Origin: CAZVGZ01 sp964627605
GTDB lineage: Bacteria; Latescibacterota; MWCZ01; CAZVGZ01
DNA: 64,000 nucleotides
Reading direction: 5' to 3'
NCBI GenBank assembly: GCA_964627605.1
Contig: CAZVGZ010000006.1
Coordinates: forward strand, 43,348-107,347
Shown piece after piece: positions 1-9,289 of this stretch. Within the stretch, counting starts at the first letter, position 1; each line of letters opens with the position of its first letter. The notes beneath the pieces were generated by a model that made no database searches, was not told where the DNA came from, and was given only the letters and a program-made list of their open reading frames with translations. The position numbers and the translations under genes were made by a program.

Positions 1-1740
1 GTGATGAAGCAATATCGACCGTTATTGGCAGCTACAGGACTGGTTTTGGCGACTGATGGGATAGTCGCATGGATCAACGATGCTGGCACATGGGACTGGA
101 GTGTTACCTGGATTTTGGGAACCGCTCTTATCGCGATGGGCCTAAGTCTCAGGCTGGAGAAACCAGAGAACACCGCCTTTATGTCCGCCGCCGCAGCTAT
201 CGTGCTCCAGGTAGTGATTGTCGCGGTTTGGGGCAGGGACATCGGCCTTCTCTCCGTCACCGGTTCGATCTGGTCGTTTCTGTTTTTCGTTGTGATAGTG
301 CTCGTGCTCGTAGGCGTCGCGATTTTCAGCACGTTTACCGGTAGAGCGTCCTCTGAAGGTGCCAACTTCTGGGTTGCTGTGTTGGCGTCTGTTGTGTTGG
401 CAATCCTCATTAATCTCATAGCCGACAAACGTTTAGGACAGCGATGGGACCTGACCGAGAACAGGCTCGAAAGCCTCTCGGAACAGACTCTGACCCTCCT
501 TGGGCATCTGGAAACCGACATCACCGTCACGGCGTTTTTCCGCGACTCCGATCCGCAGCGCGGCGCCTATGGCGACCTGTTGTCCAGGTACGCTGACGCG
601 TGCGCCCGGTTCGACTACACGATCATCGATCCAGACAAAAACCCGACGATGGCGCGGGAGTACAACATCGCACCATCAGGCAATACCATCGCCGTGGAGA
701 CGCCCAACAACCGCGAGGTCATATCCGAAACCGGCGAAAAAGACCTTACAGGCGCGCTGATTTTGGTGACCCGATCGGTGAAGAACACCATATACGTCAC
801 TCAGTGGCACGGCGAACCTACTTTCGCCAAAGGTTTGGTCTCCTTTAACCAGGCGCTTACCGACCTCAAATACGACGTCCGGGCGATCAACCTCTCTGAG
901 GAGCCGATCCCTTCAGACGCCAAAGCGGTATGCATAATCGGTCCCAAGACGCCGTTTCTCAAGGGCGAGCTCAAACTTCTTAAAGATTATCTGGCAGCCG
1001 GCGGTGAACTTCTGGCGATGTTGGACCCAGACACGATGGCCACGGGACTAGATGAGCTTCTCAATCCTTATGGCATCACGTTTGGGCACGACGTCATTGT
1101 CGAACCCGAGTTGGGGCTGACCCCCTACGGTATTCAGATCGTAGGCGTCAACACCTACGTCAGAGGCACAAAATACAGTCGCCACGAGATCGTCAAAGAC
1201 CTGACAGAGGCCGGGATGCCCACGGCGTTCAACGCTGTACAAACAGTGACGTGGGCTATGTCGGACGAAACGGTGTCTCAGGAGGTCCACAATATCCACG
1301 GCACTGAACTGGTGACTGTAGGCACGGCAAACTCGTGGGTCGAACCTAATGTGGGCGTCCTTTTTGACGAGGGTCGTCAAGTTGACCCAAGCGCAAAGCG
1401 CAAAGGACCGTTCACCATCGGGTATGCGGTGACCGCAGACCCGACCAACGCCTTGGCTGATTCCGAGGACTTGACTCGCATCGTGGTTTTCGGTGACGCT
1501 GACGTGGCAAACGACAAGCAGTTCCGCTGGGGCGGCAACCAGGACCTTGTGGTAAACACGGTCAACTGGCTGACTCAGTCTATAGAGCTGATTTCGATTC
1601 AGCCAAGGGCACCAGGTCTTAAACCGGTGACGCTGACCAGAGATCAGGGTGCCGGGATATTCCTGATGTCTGTATGGCGCTTTCCCGCGATCATTTTTGT
1701 CCTTGGGATGGCTTTCTGGTGGTGGCACCGTAGACGATAG
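1..1740 (+). CDS. GldG-like ABC transporter auxiliary membrane protein
   Basis: The protein (579 aa) has five hydrophobic segments in its first 145 residues, a large extracytoplasmic region (about 150-550) and one C-terminal membrane helix before a basic WWWHRRR end. This matches the 'ABC-type uncharacterized transport system, auxiliary component involved in gliding motility' family (GldG, ABC_transp_aux). In that family the protein partners an ATPase and a permease (GldA/GldF), whose genes would lie upstream, outside the window. The first base of the window is the GTG of a GTG-ATG pair, so the true start could be base 1, base 4 or further upstream. A DUF4340 gene follows, the usual neighbour of this family. 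The family is well recognised, but a motility role is not shown here. Confidence 0.8.
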   Translation: MMKQYRPLLAATGLVLATDGIVAWINDAGTWDWSVTWILGTALIAMGLSLRLEKPENTAFMSAAAAIVLQVVIVAVWGRDIGLLSVTGSIWSFLFFVVIVLVLVGVAIFSTFTGRASSEGANFWVAVLASVVLAILINLIADKRLGQRWDLTENRLESLSEQTLTLLGHLETDITVTAFFRDSDPQRGAYGDLLSRYADACARFDYTIIDPDKNPTMAREYNIAPSGNTIAVETPNNREVISETGEKDLTGALILVTRSVKNTIYVTQWHGEPTFAKGLVSFNQALTDLKYDVRAINLSEEPIPSDAKAVCIIGPKTPFLKGELKLLKDYLAAGGELLAMLDPDTMATGLDELLNPYGITFGHDVIVEPELGLTPYGIQIVGVNTYVRGTKYSRHEIVKDLTEAGMPTAFNAVQTVTWAMSDETVSQEVHNIHGTELVTVGTANSWVEPNVGVLFDEGRQVDPSAKRKGPFTIGYAVTADPTNALADSEDLTRIVVFGDADVANDKQFRWGGNQDLVVNTVNWLTQSIELISIQPRAPGLKPVTLTRDQGAGIFLMSVWRFPAIIFVLGMAFWWWHRRR

Positions 1741-1750
1741 CGATCGGTTC

Positions 1751-1778
1751 ACCGGGGACCGTCTGTTTGGTCCCCGGT
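1751..1778 (+). other. Intercistronic hairpin before the DUF4340 gene
   Basis: A perfect 10-bp inverted repeat (ACCGGGGACC / GGTCCCCGGT) with an 8-nt loop fills most of the gap between the GldG-like and DUF4340 genes. No T tract follows, and a Shine-Dalgarno (AGGAG, 1788-1792) comes 10 nt later. It is therefore more likely an mRNA-stability or partial-termination element inside an operon than a full terminator. Confidence 0.65.
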
Positions 1779-1797
1779 GTTTCCGACAGGAGCAGAT

Positions 1798-3195
1798 ATG
1801 GCAGAGTCGAAGTCAAGATCGCGTACGGCCCTACTGGCAGTTTTTGCGTTGGGGTTGGGATTTTACGCCTACTACGGCGAGATGGAGCGCGAGAGTGTCG
1901 AAACTCCGCGTGACACCAAAGACCTTTTTGACATGAGCTACAGCGACATCAAAGCGGCGGTGATCGTCTCGCAAAACGATACGCTGAGGGCCGAGAGATC
2001 GGATCAGGGCGGTTGGACACTGATAGACCCGGTGGCGGACCATGCCAACAAGCAGGCATGGAACTCGATCGGCACCTCATTTAGTCGCGCCCGACGCAAC
2101 CGGGACGGGTGGCGTGTCAGTACCCCTGACAGCCTTGCCCTCTTTGGCCTCCTGAACCCCACCACAAGCGTGAATTTTGAGCTGGACAGCCTCACTACAC
2201 GGAGCATCTACCTCGGTCGCAAGACCACAACCTCAAACCACGTATACGCCCGCTGGGAAGACTCCACCGAGGTCTTCACCGTCGGCGACATACTTTTGAC
2301 CAACACCGACAAACCTGTCAAAGATTTCAGGAGCACCGTACTGTTGCCCGAGGGCATCTCCGCCAGTGATATACAGTCGTTGTCGCTCACCCGGGATGGC
2401 GAGGAGCTGGCACTCACCAAGCAGGATATCAAGTGGCGGCTGCTGTCGCCCTCCCCATCAATGTTCGCCGATGCTGATTCGGTGATGGCGCTGGTGAACG
2501 CTGTTAACATGTCACCTATTCAAGCCTTCATAGACAACCCGATGCCCCTGGCCCGCTACGGACTGGAAAACCCCAAAGTCGCCATGACTCTGACCGACCG
2601 CAACGAAGAGGACGTGAGGCTTCTTATTGGCAAGCCCGCAGCAGGAGGGGCTGGTCGTCGATACATGAAGGACGCCAAACGTCCGCCGGTCCTGGTCGTG
2701 TCAGATGATGTTTGGAAGAACTCATGGCGGTCCATAGAGAGTCTGAGGAACACCAAAGCCGTTCATTTCGTGCGAAAAGACGCCAACGTCGTGGAGTGGC
2801 ACTACGGAGCCGACAGTACAATAGTCGCCCAGGCAGATTCGGTAAGCATGTGGAGCCTACCAAGCCACGGCGATGTGGACGCCCACCGTCCGATTGTAAA
2901 CACAGTTGTCGCTGCGGTTGACAGGCTTCTAGGCAAAGACCTCATAGTGAGCCCCAGGTCTCTAAAGCGCTACGGCCTAAACAGTCCAAGGCTCAGGCTA
3001 CTTCTCAAGAACGGTGAAGATGTGTTGGTGGAGCTTTTGGTCGGCAGAAAAAGAGGCGAAACGACCTACGTAAAACCGGTGGACCTACCGGTTGTCTACG
3101 CCGTCGAGTCGGACATCGTAAAGGAGTTGTTCGTCTCTTTGGATGACCTTCTTCCACCGGAAAACAGTTTCACGGAGCCCCCGGCGTCCGAGTGA
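1798..3195 (+). CDS. DUF4340 domain protein
   Basis: This 465-aa protein has one N-terminal membrane anchor (about residues 10-24) and a long extracytoplasmic region. Two similar halves show the DUF4340 pattern: segments of the type 'YGL..P...v.l...' at about 115-150, 245-290 and 380-415, each followed by a 'lliGk' strand. DUF4340 proteins accompany GldG-type ABC auxiliary proteins, as here, and probably work in the same envelope complex; their biochemical role is unknown. The ATG at 1798 is chosen because AGGAG lies 5 nt upstream; an in-frame GTG at 1777 falls inside the hairpin and has no ribosome site. Its stop overlaps a GTG of the next reading frame. Confidence 0.75.
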   Translation: MAESKSRSRTALLAVFALGLGFYAYYGEMERESVETPRDTKDLFDMSYSDIKAAVIVSQNDTLRAERSDQGGWTLIDPVADHANKQAWNSIGTSFSRARRNRDGWRVSTPDSLALFGLLNPTTSVNFELDSLTTRSIYLGRKTTTSNHVYARWEDSTEVFTVGDILLTNTDKPVKDFRSTVLLPEGISASDIQSLSLTRDGEELALTKQDIKWRLLSPSPSMFADADSVMALVNAVNMSPIQAFIDNPMPLARYGLENPKVAMTLTDRNEEDVRLLIGKPAAGGAGRRYMKDAKRPPVLVVSDDVWKNSWRSIESLRNTKAVHFVRKDANVVEWHYGADSTIVAQADSVSMWSLPSHGDVDAHRPIVNTVVAAVDRLLGKDLIVSPRSLKRYGLNSPRLRLLLKNGEDVLVELLVGRKRGETTYVKPVDLPVVYAVESDIVKELFVSLDDLLPPENSFTEPPASE

Positions 3196-3239
3196 CGTCA
3201 ACGAGCGGTCGGCCCACCACAGTGAGGTCTGATGGAACG

Positions 3240-4190
3240 ATGCGCCATCGGCTGTTTTTTGGAGCGGTTCTGTTTCTCATGGGCGTCGTCGCTTTCGCCG
3301 ATGTCTCGGTCGAGGCGGGGGTGGACCGGCAGACGCTCCATGTGGGCGATCCTGTAAGCTACACGCTTACAATCACCTACGACCCCTCGGATTCTGTAGC
3401 CGATATCCCAACCGGCCTAAACCTCTCATCCCTCACAGTTCGCGATTTTTCGCTCAAGCGCGGTGTTCCTACCGGTGACGGACGTCTTTCCGATGTCGCT
3501 CTATATGTCGTCACTGTTTTTCGCCTCGGTCGGTTTGTCATCCCCCCGATTCCTGTGGAATATGTCACCGCTGATGGGCAGGTTGGCGAGCTGGTAACAG
3601 CACCAATTGAACTTACCGTAGAAAGCCTTGGTGTAGCTGCTGACGACAGCCTGAGGGGTATTAAGCCCCCGGTGACAGCCAAAGAGCAGATTCAACCGTG
3701 GGTGTGGGCATTGGTTGCGGCCCTCCTAGTGGCTGGTGTGGTGGCGGGCATCATTCTCTGGCGCCGCTCAGGCGACGAAGAGGTCGCTCCTGCTGAATAC
3801 ATAGAGCTAGATTGGCATGCCGAACTGTCCGCAATAGCCTCGATGGACCTGCTCTCACAAGGAGAGGTGCGGTTTCACTACGACAAAGTGAGCAGCATCT
3901 TCCGGCTCTTTTTGGGGCGGAGCTTTCGCTGCGACGTGATGGAGATGACTACAAGCGAGGTGAACTTGGCGCTGTCATCGGTGAATGTTGACGGCGGGCT
4001 GCTGGAGGCGATCTTGGTGATACTAAGCGAGTGTGACCTGGTAAAGTTCGCCAAACATGAGCCAATCAGCGGCGATGCCGCAACGCTGATCGACAGGGTG
4101 AGGGTTGTTATCGATACCGCTCAACCCAAGCCGACCATCAAGGACGAGGCCGCGGACGTGGTCGACGAACCTGAGGTGGTAGGCGCATGA
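3240..4190 (+). CDS. BatD-like membrane protein with cytoplasmic tail
   Basis: The 316-aa protein has a signal peptide (1-20), an extracytoplasmic immunoglobulin-like part typical of BatD N-termini ('VGDPVSYTLTI', about 36-46), one membrane helix (153-174) and a cytoplasmic tail of about 140 residues. Position and architecture match the short BatD/DUF4381-like member that often sits before BatA. The ATG at 3240 gives a proper signal peptide; a GTG at 3192 overlaps the upstream stop but would add 16 residues before it. It probably helps assemble the BatA/BatB complex in the inner membrane. Substrate and exact function are unknown. Confidence 0.6.
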   Translation: MRHRLFFGAVLFLMGVVAFADVSVEAGVDRQTLHVGDPVSYTLTITYDPSDSVADIPTGLNLSSLTVRDFSLKRGVPTGDGRLSDVALYVVTVFRLGRFVIPPIPVEYVTADGQVGELVTAPIELTVESLGVAADDSLRGIKPPVTAKEQIQPWVWALVAALLVAGVVAGIILWRRSGDEEVAPAEYIELDWHAELSAIASMDLLSQGEVRFHYDKVSSIFRLFLGRSFRCDVMEMTTSEVNLALSSVNVDGGLLEAILVILSECDLVKFAKHEPISGDAATLIDRVRVVIDTAQPKPTIKDEAADVVDEPEVVGA

Positions 4191-4238
4191 TGTTCTGCGG
4201 TGTTGTTCTCTTATTGGGTCGCTGAGGAATACTGGGAA

Positions 4239-5243
4239 ATGCTTCAGTTTGTTCATCCTGAGTGGCTGGCTCTTCTGGCGCTGTTGCCGCTGTTAGCGAT
4301 ATGGCGGCTTGTTGTTTCGCGGCGAAGTGGTGGGCTCAAATACTCTGACATCAGCGCCCTTACGCAGGTGCGCCCATCACGTTGGCTGATCCTTCGACAC
4401 ACCGGGTTCTGGCTGCGTCTTCTGGCACTGAGCGTAATGGTCGCCGCGCTTGCCAGACCGCAGCTTGGATGGACCGATCAGAAGATCACCAGCGAGGGTA
4501 TCGACATGATGCTGGCGCTGGATGTCTCCAGCTCGATGCAAGCCATTGATCTTGGCGAACAAGAGCGGATAGAAGTCGCCAGGGATGTTGCAGGGCGTTT
4601 TGTTTCCGATCGTCCCAACGACCGGATGGGGTTGGTGGTTTTCTCAGGCCAGGGCTTCACCCAATGCCCTCTAACTCTGGACCACCGGATACTGCTTAAC
4701 CTGCTGAGTTCGGTGTCCATAACGATGGACGGCCAGCTAGAAGACGGTACCGCTATCGGGATGGCGCTGGCCATCGCCACCAACCGGCTTCGTCACTCCA
4801 CCGCCAAATCCCGTGTGGTGATACTGGTGACTGACGGTGCAAACAACGCAGGTCTGGTGGACCCGGTGACCGCTGCTCGTGCCGCAGAAGCCCTGGATAT
4901 AAAGGTCTACGCCATCGGAGTCGGAAAGCGTGGCCGCGCGCCGATCAGGGTAAAGCATCCGCTTCTCGGAGAGCAGATCAGATGGTTGGAGGACAGCATT
5001 GACGAGGGTGTCCTGATGAAAGTAGCGGACATCACCGGCGGGCGTTTCTACCGCGCGACATCACAAGACGCCCTTGTAAACATCTACGAACAGATCAACG
5101 CACTTGAAACCAGCGAAATAGAGACCCAGGAGATAAGCCGACACGAGGAGTTGACATTTCGCTTCTCGCTTCTGCCGATAGCTTTGGGGGTTCTCCTTTT
5201 GGGTTTCGTGGCGGACAACACCATTTTTCGGTCGGTGCCATAA
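4239..5243 (+). CDS. batA: BatA-like von Willebrand (VWA) membrane protein
   Basis: The protein (334 aa) has two N-terminal membrane helices (7-25, 55-75), a periplasmic VWA domain with an intact MIDAS motif (D95-V-S-S-S) and a later 'VTDGANNAG' metal site, and a C-terminal helix. This is the BatA arrangement (aerotolerance operon proteins of Bacteroides and Leptospira). The start at 4239 (MLQFVHPEWL) matches the typical family N-terminus and follows GAGGAA; an in-frame codon at 4200 would add 13 atypical residues. It is followed by BatB with a 9-nt gap. Bat proteins are thought to form a membrane complex with MoxR, but their molecular activity is not established. Confidence 0.85.
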   Translation: MLQFVHPEWLALLALLPLLAIWRLVVSRRSGGLKYSDISALTQVRPSRWLILRHTGFWLRLLALSVMVAALARPQLGWTDQKITSEGIDMMLALDVSSSMQAIDLGEQERIEVARDVAGRFVSDRPNDRMGLVVFSGQGFTQCPLTLDHRILLNLLSSVSITMDGQLEDGTAIGMALAIATNRLRHSTAKSRVVILVTDGANNAGLVDPVTAARAAEALDIKVYAIGVGKRGRAPIRVKHPLLGEQIRWLEDSIDEGVLMKVADITGGRFYRATSQDALVNIYEQINALETSEIETQEISRHEELTFRFSLLPIALGVLLLGFVADNTIFRSVP

Positions 5244-5252
5244 AAGGATCAG

Positions 5253-6338
5253 ATGACCAACGTAGTTTTAGATGCGCTGCTCGAGATATGGGCTGAGCCT
5301 TGGGCTTTTTGGATGCTGGCTCTCGTGCCGGTTGTGCTCATGGTCTTTGCCATCGCAATGCGTCAACGAAAAGCCGCTCTGGCGCTGTTCGGCAACTTGG
5401 CGCTTGTAAGCAGGATGGCAGGCGGGATCGATGGTGGGCGGCGCGTGGTGAAGGCGGTGGTACTCGTCGCAGCAAATGTGTTCCTAGTGCTGGCCGCAGC
5501 GAGGCCGCAGTGGGGATCGGAGCTGCAACTCGCGCAGCAGGAGGGTGTGGACATCGCTCTCTTGATCGACGTGTCGTATTCCATGCTGGCCCAAGACATC
5601 AGACCCAGCCGTCTCGATTGGGCGCGTCACGGCATTTCAGGCCTCTTGAACCGTTTGGAGGGCGACCGGATCACGCTCATCCCATTCACCCGCAAAGCCC
5701 TAATCCTCTACCCGCTGACGCTCGACTACGGAGCGATCCGCACGCTCCTGCCAAATCTTGGTCCAGAGCTTTTCAGCGAGGACGAGCAGGGCACCGCTCT
5801 CGGTGAGGCCATCAAAACAGCGTCTCGCGTGTTCGATCAACAATCGCGCAAGTACAAAGTCATTATCCTGATGAGCGACGGTGAGGATCAAGCGAAATCG
5901 GACCCGCGCACCCGCGCCCCTGATCCGGTCGAGCAGGCCGAAGCCGCAGCCGACCAGGGGGTCGTCATCTATACTGTAGGCATCGCATCCCCCAAGGGTG
6001 AGCTGATCCCCAACAGCAAGAATTCAGGCGACCGGTTTCTAAAGGACTCCCAAGGCAGCGTTGTCAGAACCAGGCTCGATGAGGACAAGCTCAGGCGCAT
6101 AGCTCTGGCCACAGGTGGTGCCTACTATCGAACTACACTGGCACAGGATGAGCTTGATGAGATATACGACGACATCTCATCCATGGAAAAAAAGGAGCAG
6201 CAGAGCCTCCAGCGCACACACCGCGAAGACAGGTATCCGGTACCGCTGGCGATCTGTATTTTTCTACTGGTGATCGAGATGTTGGTCCCTGATCGCCGCC
6301 GAAGCCTGTCAGATCAGACAGGAGACGTTAGGGCATGA
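5253..6338 (+). CDS. batB: BatB-like von Willebrand (VWA) membrane protein
   Basis: The protein (361 aa) has two N-terminal helices (about 17-36, 66-82), a VWA domain with MIDAS D106-V-S-Y-S and the second metal motif 'MSDGEDQ', and a C-terminal helix near residue 330. It is the usual partner of BatA, with the same fold. An AAAGGA ribosome site precedes ATG 5253, and its stop overlaps the start of the next gene (ATGA), so translation is probably coupled. Pairing with BatA, BatC, BatD and BatE in order supports the name. Confidence 0.85.
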   Translation: MTNVVLDALLEIWAEPWAFWMLALVPVVLMVFAIAMRQRKAALALFGNLALVSRMAGGIDGGRRVVKAVVLVAANVFLVLAAARPQWGSELQLAQQEGVDIALLIDVSYSMLAQDIRPSRLDWARHGISGLLNRLEGDRITLIPFTRKALILYPLTLDYGAIRTLLPNLGPELFSEDEQGTALGEAIKTASRVFDQQSRKYKVIILMSDGEDQAKSDPRTRAPDPVEQAEAAADQGVVIYTVGIASPKGELIPNSKNSGDRFLKDSQGSVVRTRLDEDKLRRIALATGGAYYRTTLAQDELDEIYDDISSMEKKEQQSLQRTHREDRYPVPLAICIFLLVIEMLVPDRRRSLSDQTGDVRA

Positions 6339-7495
6339 GATACCTAGGATGGCCTACAACTGTGGTCGCTGTTCTGATTCTGTCAGGATGCGGTGAACTC
6401 CATTGGCGCGATCCTGTCGCCACCAAGGTAGCCGCCGGCAACCGAGCATTCGCCGAAGGTGACTTCGATCAAGCACAGCTAGCCTATCAGGACGCAATGC
6501 TCGACGCTGACGAAGACCTCCCTGAGATTCAGTTCAATCTGGGCGACGTGTTGTTTACCAACCGCAAACCCGACGAGGCGCGTGGGTCGTTTGACAGGGC
6601 GATCGCCGGGGGTTCGCTTCCACTACAGGCGATGGCAAATTACAACATCGGCAACGCGCTTTTTCACGAGGACAAGTGGACTGAAGCGATTGAGGCCTAC
6701 CAGCGCGCGTTGGAGCTTGATCCGACCGATGAAGACGCCAAATACAACTTGGAGCTGCTCCTGGCCAAACTGGCCGAGCAAGCCGACAAAGCAGAACAGG
6801 GAGATGGGGAGAAAACCGACACCCCTAAAGCCAGCGACTGGGCCAAACGGCGCGCCGCTCGCGCAGAGATGTTGGCCAAGGAGGGTCACTTTACCGAAGC
6901 GGCACTGATCATGTCCAGGACGCTTGAGGCTGAACCCAACGCCGCTGGCGAACTTGGAGATTTTTCAGAGAGGCTCGATCAGCTCCAGACGATCATGGAC
7001 GAGATACCACCGCAGCCAGGCGCATTCCCACAGGCAGACGCACTGGTGGATGTCTCCGCAAAAACCTACGCCACATGGCGATACGGCTCTCAACACTATG
7101 AGCACGCGTTGAACTCAGTAAGCCAGGCGCTCACCTATCAGCCCAACCACACCAAAGGGCAGAAACTGCTAAAAGCCATCCAGGACCATCAGCAGAAAAA
7201 GCAGGAACAGCAGGAACAGCAGGGGCAGGAGCGTTTGGAACAGCAGCAGTCCCAAGACAGCGAATCGCAAGAAGAGCCCCAGGAAGAACAGGAGCAGGAG
7301 GCCGACGCAGCGCATGGTGAGGAGTCAGACGAAGAGCCGCCGAACGAACCTCAAACCGAAGACGACGCCCCAGCAGAAGAGATGACGAAGGAAGAGGCGC
7401 AGCGGCTCCTGGATGCGTTGGAGAAAGAAGAAGAGTCCGCCCAAAAGAACAAGAAACAGCGCGGCGGGCGGCGCTTTAGAGGCAAACACTGGTAG
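6335..7495 (+). CDS. batC: BatC-like TPR lipoprotein
   Basis: The 386-aa protein begins with a lipoprotein signal ending in the lipobox LSGC (Cys19), so it is predicted to be lipid-anchored. Residues about 28-140 hold three TPR units, including 'ANYNIGNALFHEDKWTEAIE'; a second helical part (about 165-285) has further TPR-like helices. The last 100 residues are almost only Gln, Glu and Asp with a basic end (GGRRFRGKHW). BatC proteins are TPR proteins in this operon position. The charged tail is longer than I would expect and may bind partners. ATGA overlap with BatB. Confidence 0.75.
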   Translation: MRYLGWPTTVVAVLILSGCGELHWRDPVATKVAAGNRAFAEGDFDQAQLAYQDAMLDADEDLPEIQFNLGDVLFTNRKPDEARGSFDRAIAGGSLPLQAMANYNIGNALFHEDKWTEAIEAYQRALELDPTDEDAKYNLELLLAKLAEQADKAEQGDGEKTDTPKASDWAKRRAARAEMLAKEGHFTEAALIMSRTLEAEPNAAGELGDFSERLDQLQTIMDEIPPQPGAFPQADALVDVSAKTYATWRYGSQHYEHALNSVSQALTYQPNHTKGQKLLKAIQDHQQKKQEQQEQQGQERLEQQQSQDSESQEEPQEEQEQEADAAHGEESDEEPPNEPQTEDDAPAEEMTKEEAQRLLDALEKEEESAQKNKKQRGGRRFRGKHW

Positions 7496-7498
7496 GCC

Positions 7499-9289
7499 AT
7501 GACCTCCTTGGCGAAAATGTTGAGATGGGCAGCACCGCTGATAGCGTTATATCTTCCGGTCTGCGCGTTGGCGCTGACTGTGGAAGCCACCATCAACCGC
7601 AACCCGGTGCCCGTCGGTCACCAGGCGATTCTGACTCTAGAGATATCCGGCAACAAGATCGAAGCTCCATCACCTCCAAAACTTCCATCCCGCCGTGGCG
7701 TGATCATCACAGGGCCTGACAACGCCGGAACCAGCACATTAATAAACATCGTCAACGGCGCAATGACACGAACAACGACCCACAGGTTTCAGTGGAAGAT
7801 ACTGTTCCGGCGCCCTGGCGAGTACCTGGTTCCGCGATTCTCATTTAGAACCTCAGAGGGAACAGCGGAGTCCAAGGCCATCAAAGTATTGGGTGTCCTG
7901 GCAGCAGCACGGGGGACGCCAGCCGAAAAAGCTTTCATGCGCATCTCGCTGAGTGTCGCCGAGCCGTTCCGTGGTCAACCTCTGATGGCGACCTACACAC
8001 TTTTTGTCCAGGGGCAGCCCAACGCCTCGGTCGAGCAGCATCCCACCTTTACCGGCTTCTGGTCCGAAGTGTTTTACTACACCACACAGACCGCCGCCGT
8101 CGAGCGAACTCGCGAGATAATTGATGGCATCTCCTACACATCGATCCCAATATTGAAAGTGCTTCTGATCCCCACCACCACAGGCGAATTGACGGTGGAT
8201 GCGCTCAGGATGCGGGTAACCGTCCAGACTCCGACAGGTCGTCGCACATTCTGGGGGCCTGAATACCACACAGAGACATTGACCATCGCCAGCCAACCCA
8301 TGCCGCTCAAAGTAAAACCGCTGCCGTCAGGCGCTCCATCTGATTTCTCTGGTGCGGTAGGTCAGTTCGGGCTTGAGGCGACATCAGACAGAACCGACGT
8401 GAGCGAAGGCGACCCCATCACTTTGAGGGTGAGCGTGGTGGGGCAAGGCAACCTCAAGACTGCTGGTGATCCGACTGCGCCCAGAATGACCGATTTCCGC
8501 GTCTACGATCCCCAGACGAGCTCTCAGATCAGCGTAGACGGCGGTGTGATGAAGGGTTCGAGAACCTACGAATACGTTCTGATCCCAGAGGCGGCGGGCA
8601 GGGCGGTGATTCACCCGTTTAGGATGCCCTATTTCGATCCGGAGCGAGAAACCTACAGGATCGCCAAAACCTCGCGTATAGACGTGATCGTCGCCAAAAC
8701 AACCGCCGATCCCACACAGCCACAATCGGTGAGTTTAGGACTGACGCAGCGGCAGATTGAGGCGTTGGGCAGTGACATAGCCTATATAAAACCAGATCTG
8801 ACCAAACTGAAGAACAGCTCATGGCGGCTCTACCATGCCCCTGGCTATTTGTGGTGGCACCTGCTCCCACCCCTGTTCGTGGTTGCGGCATACGGGGTTC
8901 GCTCCAGAAGACGGTGGTTGGGGCAGGACGTTGCTCGTGTAAGGGCAACGCGTGCCGCCGGCGAGGCGCGTAGTCGCCTCAAAACCGCAAAAAAATTTCT
9001 GCGATCAGACGAGCCCGACGTGTTCTACTCAGAGATCGCCCGCACGGTGACTCAGTTCGTCGCGGACCATACCGACTCCAGCGCCCAGGGGATGACCAGC
9101 CCTGTGGTATCACAGGGCCTTAGCAGCAGCGGCATTAAGCCAGAGTTGACTAGCGATATGGTCAACGTGCTGGATGCATGCGATGCTGCCAGGTTTTCGC
9201 CCACCAGCTCTGAAACCGAGGCGATGGAGCAGCTTTTTGCACGCACCTCCAAACTGATGCAGGACCTATCCAAGGCGATGAAGCCATGA
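7499..9289 (+). CDS. batD: BatD-like oxygen-tolerance family protein
   Basis: The protein (596 aa) has a signal peptide (1-25, ending ALA), then repeated beta-sandwich domains with the BatD start 'VEATINRNPVPVGHQAILTL', one membrane helix at about 440-460 and a cytoplasmic helical tail of about 130 residues. This is the standard BatD layout (pfam13584-like). It starts 3 nt after BatC and its stop overlaps BatE by ATGA. It is predicted to span the inner membrane, with the sandwich domains in the periplasm next to the BatA/BatB VWA domains. Confidence 0.85.
   Translation: MTSLAKMLRWAAPLIALYLPVCALALTVEATINRNPVPVGHQAILTLEISGNKIEAPSPPKLPSRRGVIITGPDNAGTSTLINIVNGAMTRTTTHRFQWKILFRRPGEYLVPRFSFRTSEGTAESKAIKVLGVLAAARGTPAEKAFMRISLSVAEPFRGQPLMATYTLFVQGQPNASVEQHPTFTGFWSEVFYYTTQTAAVERTREIIDGISYTSIPILKVLLIPTTTGELTVDALRMRVTVQTPTGRRTFWGPEYHTETLTIASQPMPLKVKPLPSGAPSDFSGAVGQFGLEATSDRTDVSEGDPITLRVSVVGQGNLKTAGDPTAPRMTDFRVYDPQTSSQISVDGGVMKGSRTYEYVLIPEAAGRAVIHPFRMPYFDPERETYRIAKTSRIDVIVAKTTADPTQPQSVSLGLTQRQIEALGSDIAYIKPDLTKLKNSSWRLYHAPGYLWWHLLPPLFVVAAYGVRSRRRWLGQDVARVRATRAAGEARSRLKTAKKFLRSDEPDVFYSEIARTVTQFVADHTDSSAQGMTSPVVSQGLSSSGIKPELTSDMVNVLDACDAARFSPTSSETEAMEQLFARTSKLMQDLSKAMKP

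Noticed and set aside
1048..1752. 234-codon minus-strand frame inside the GldG-like gene
   Set aside because: No domain or ribosome site; the plus-strand protein is clearly the real one.
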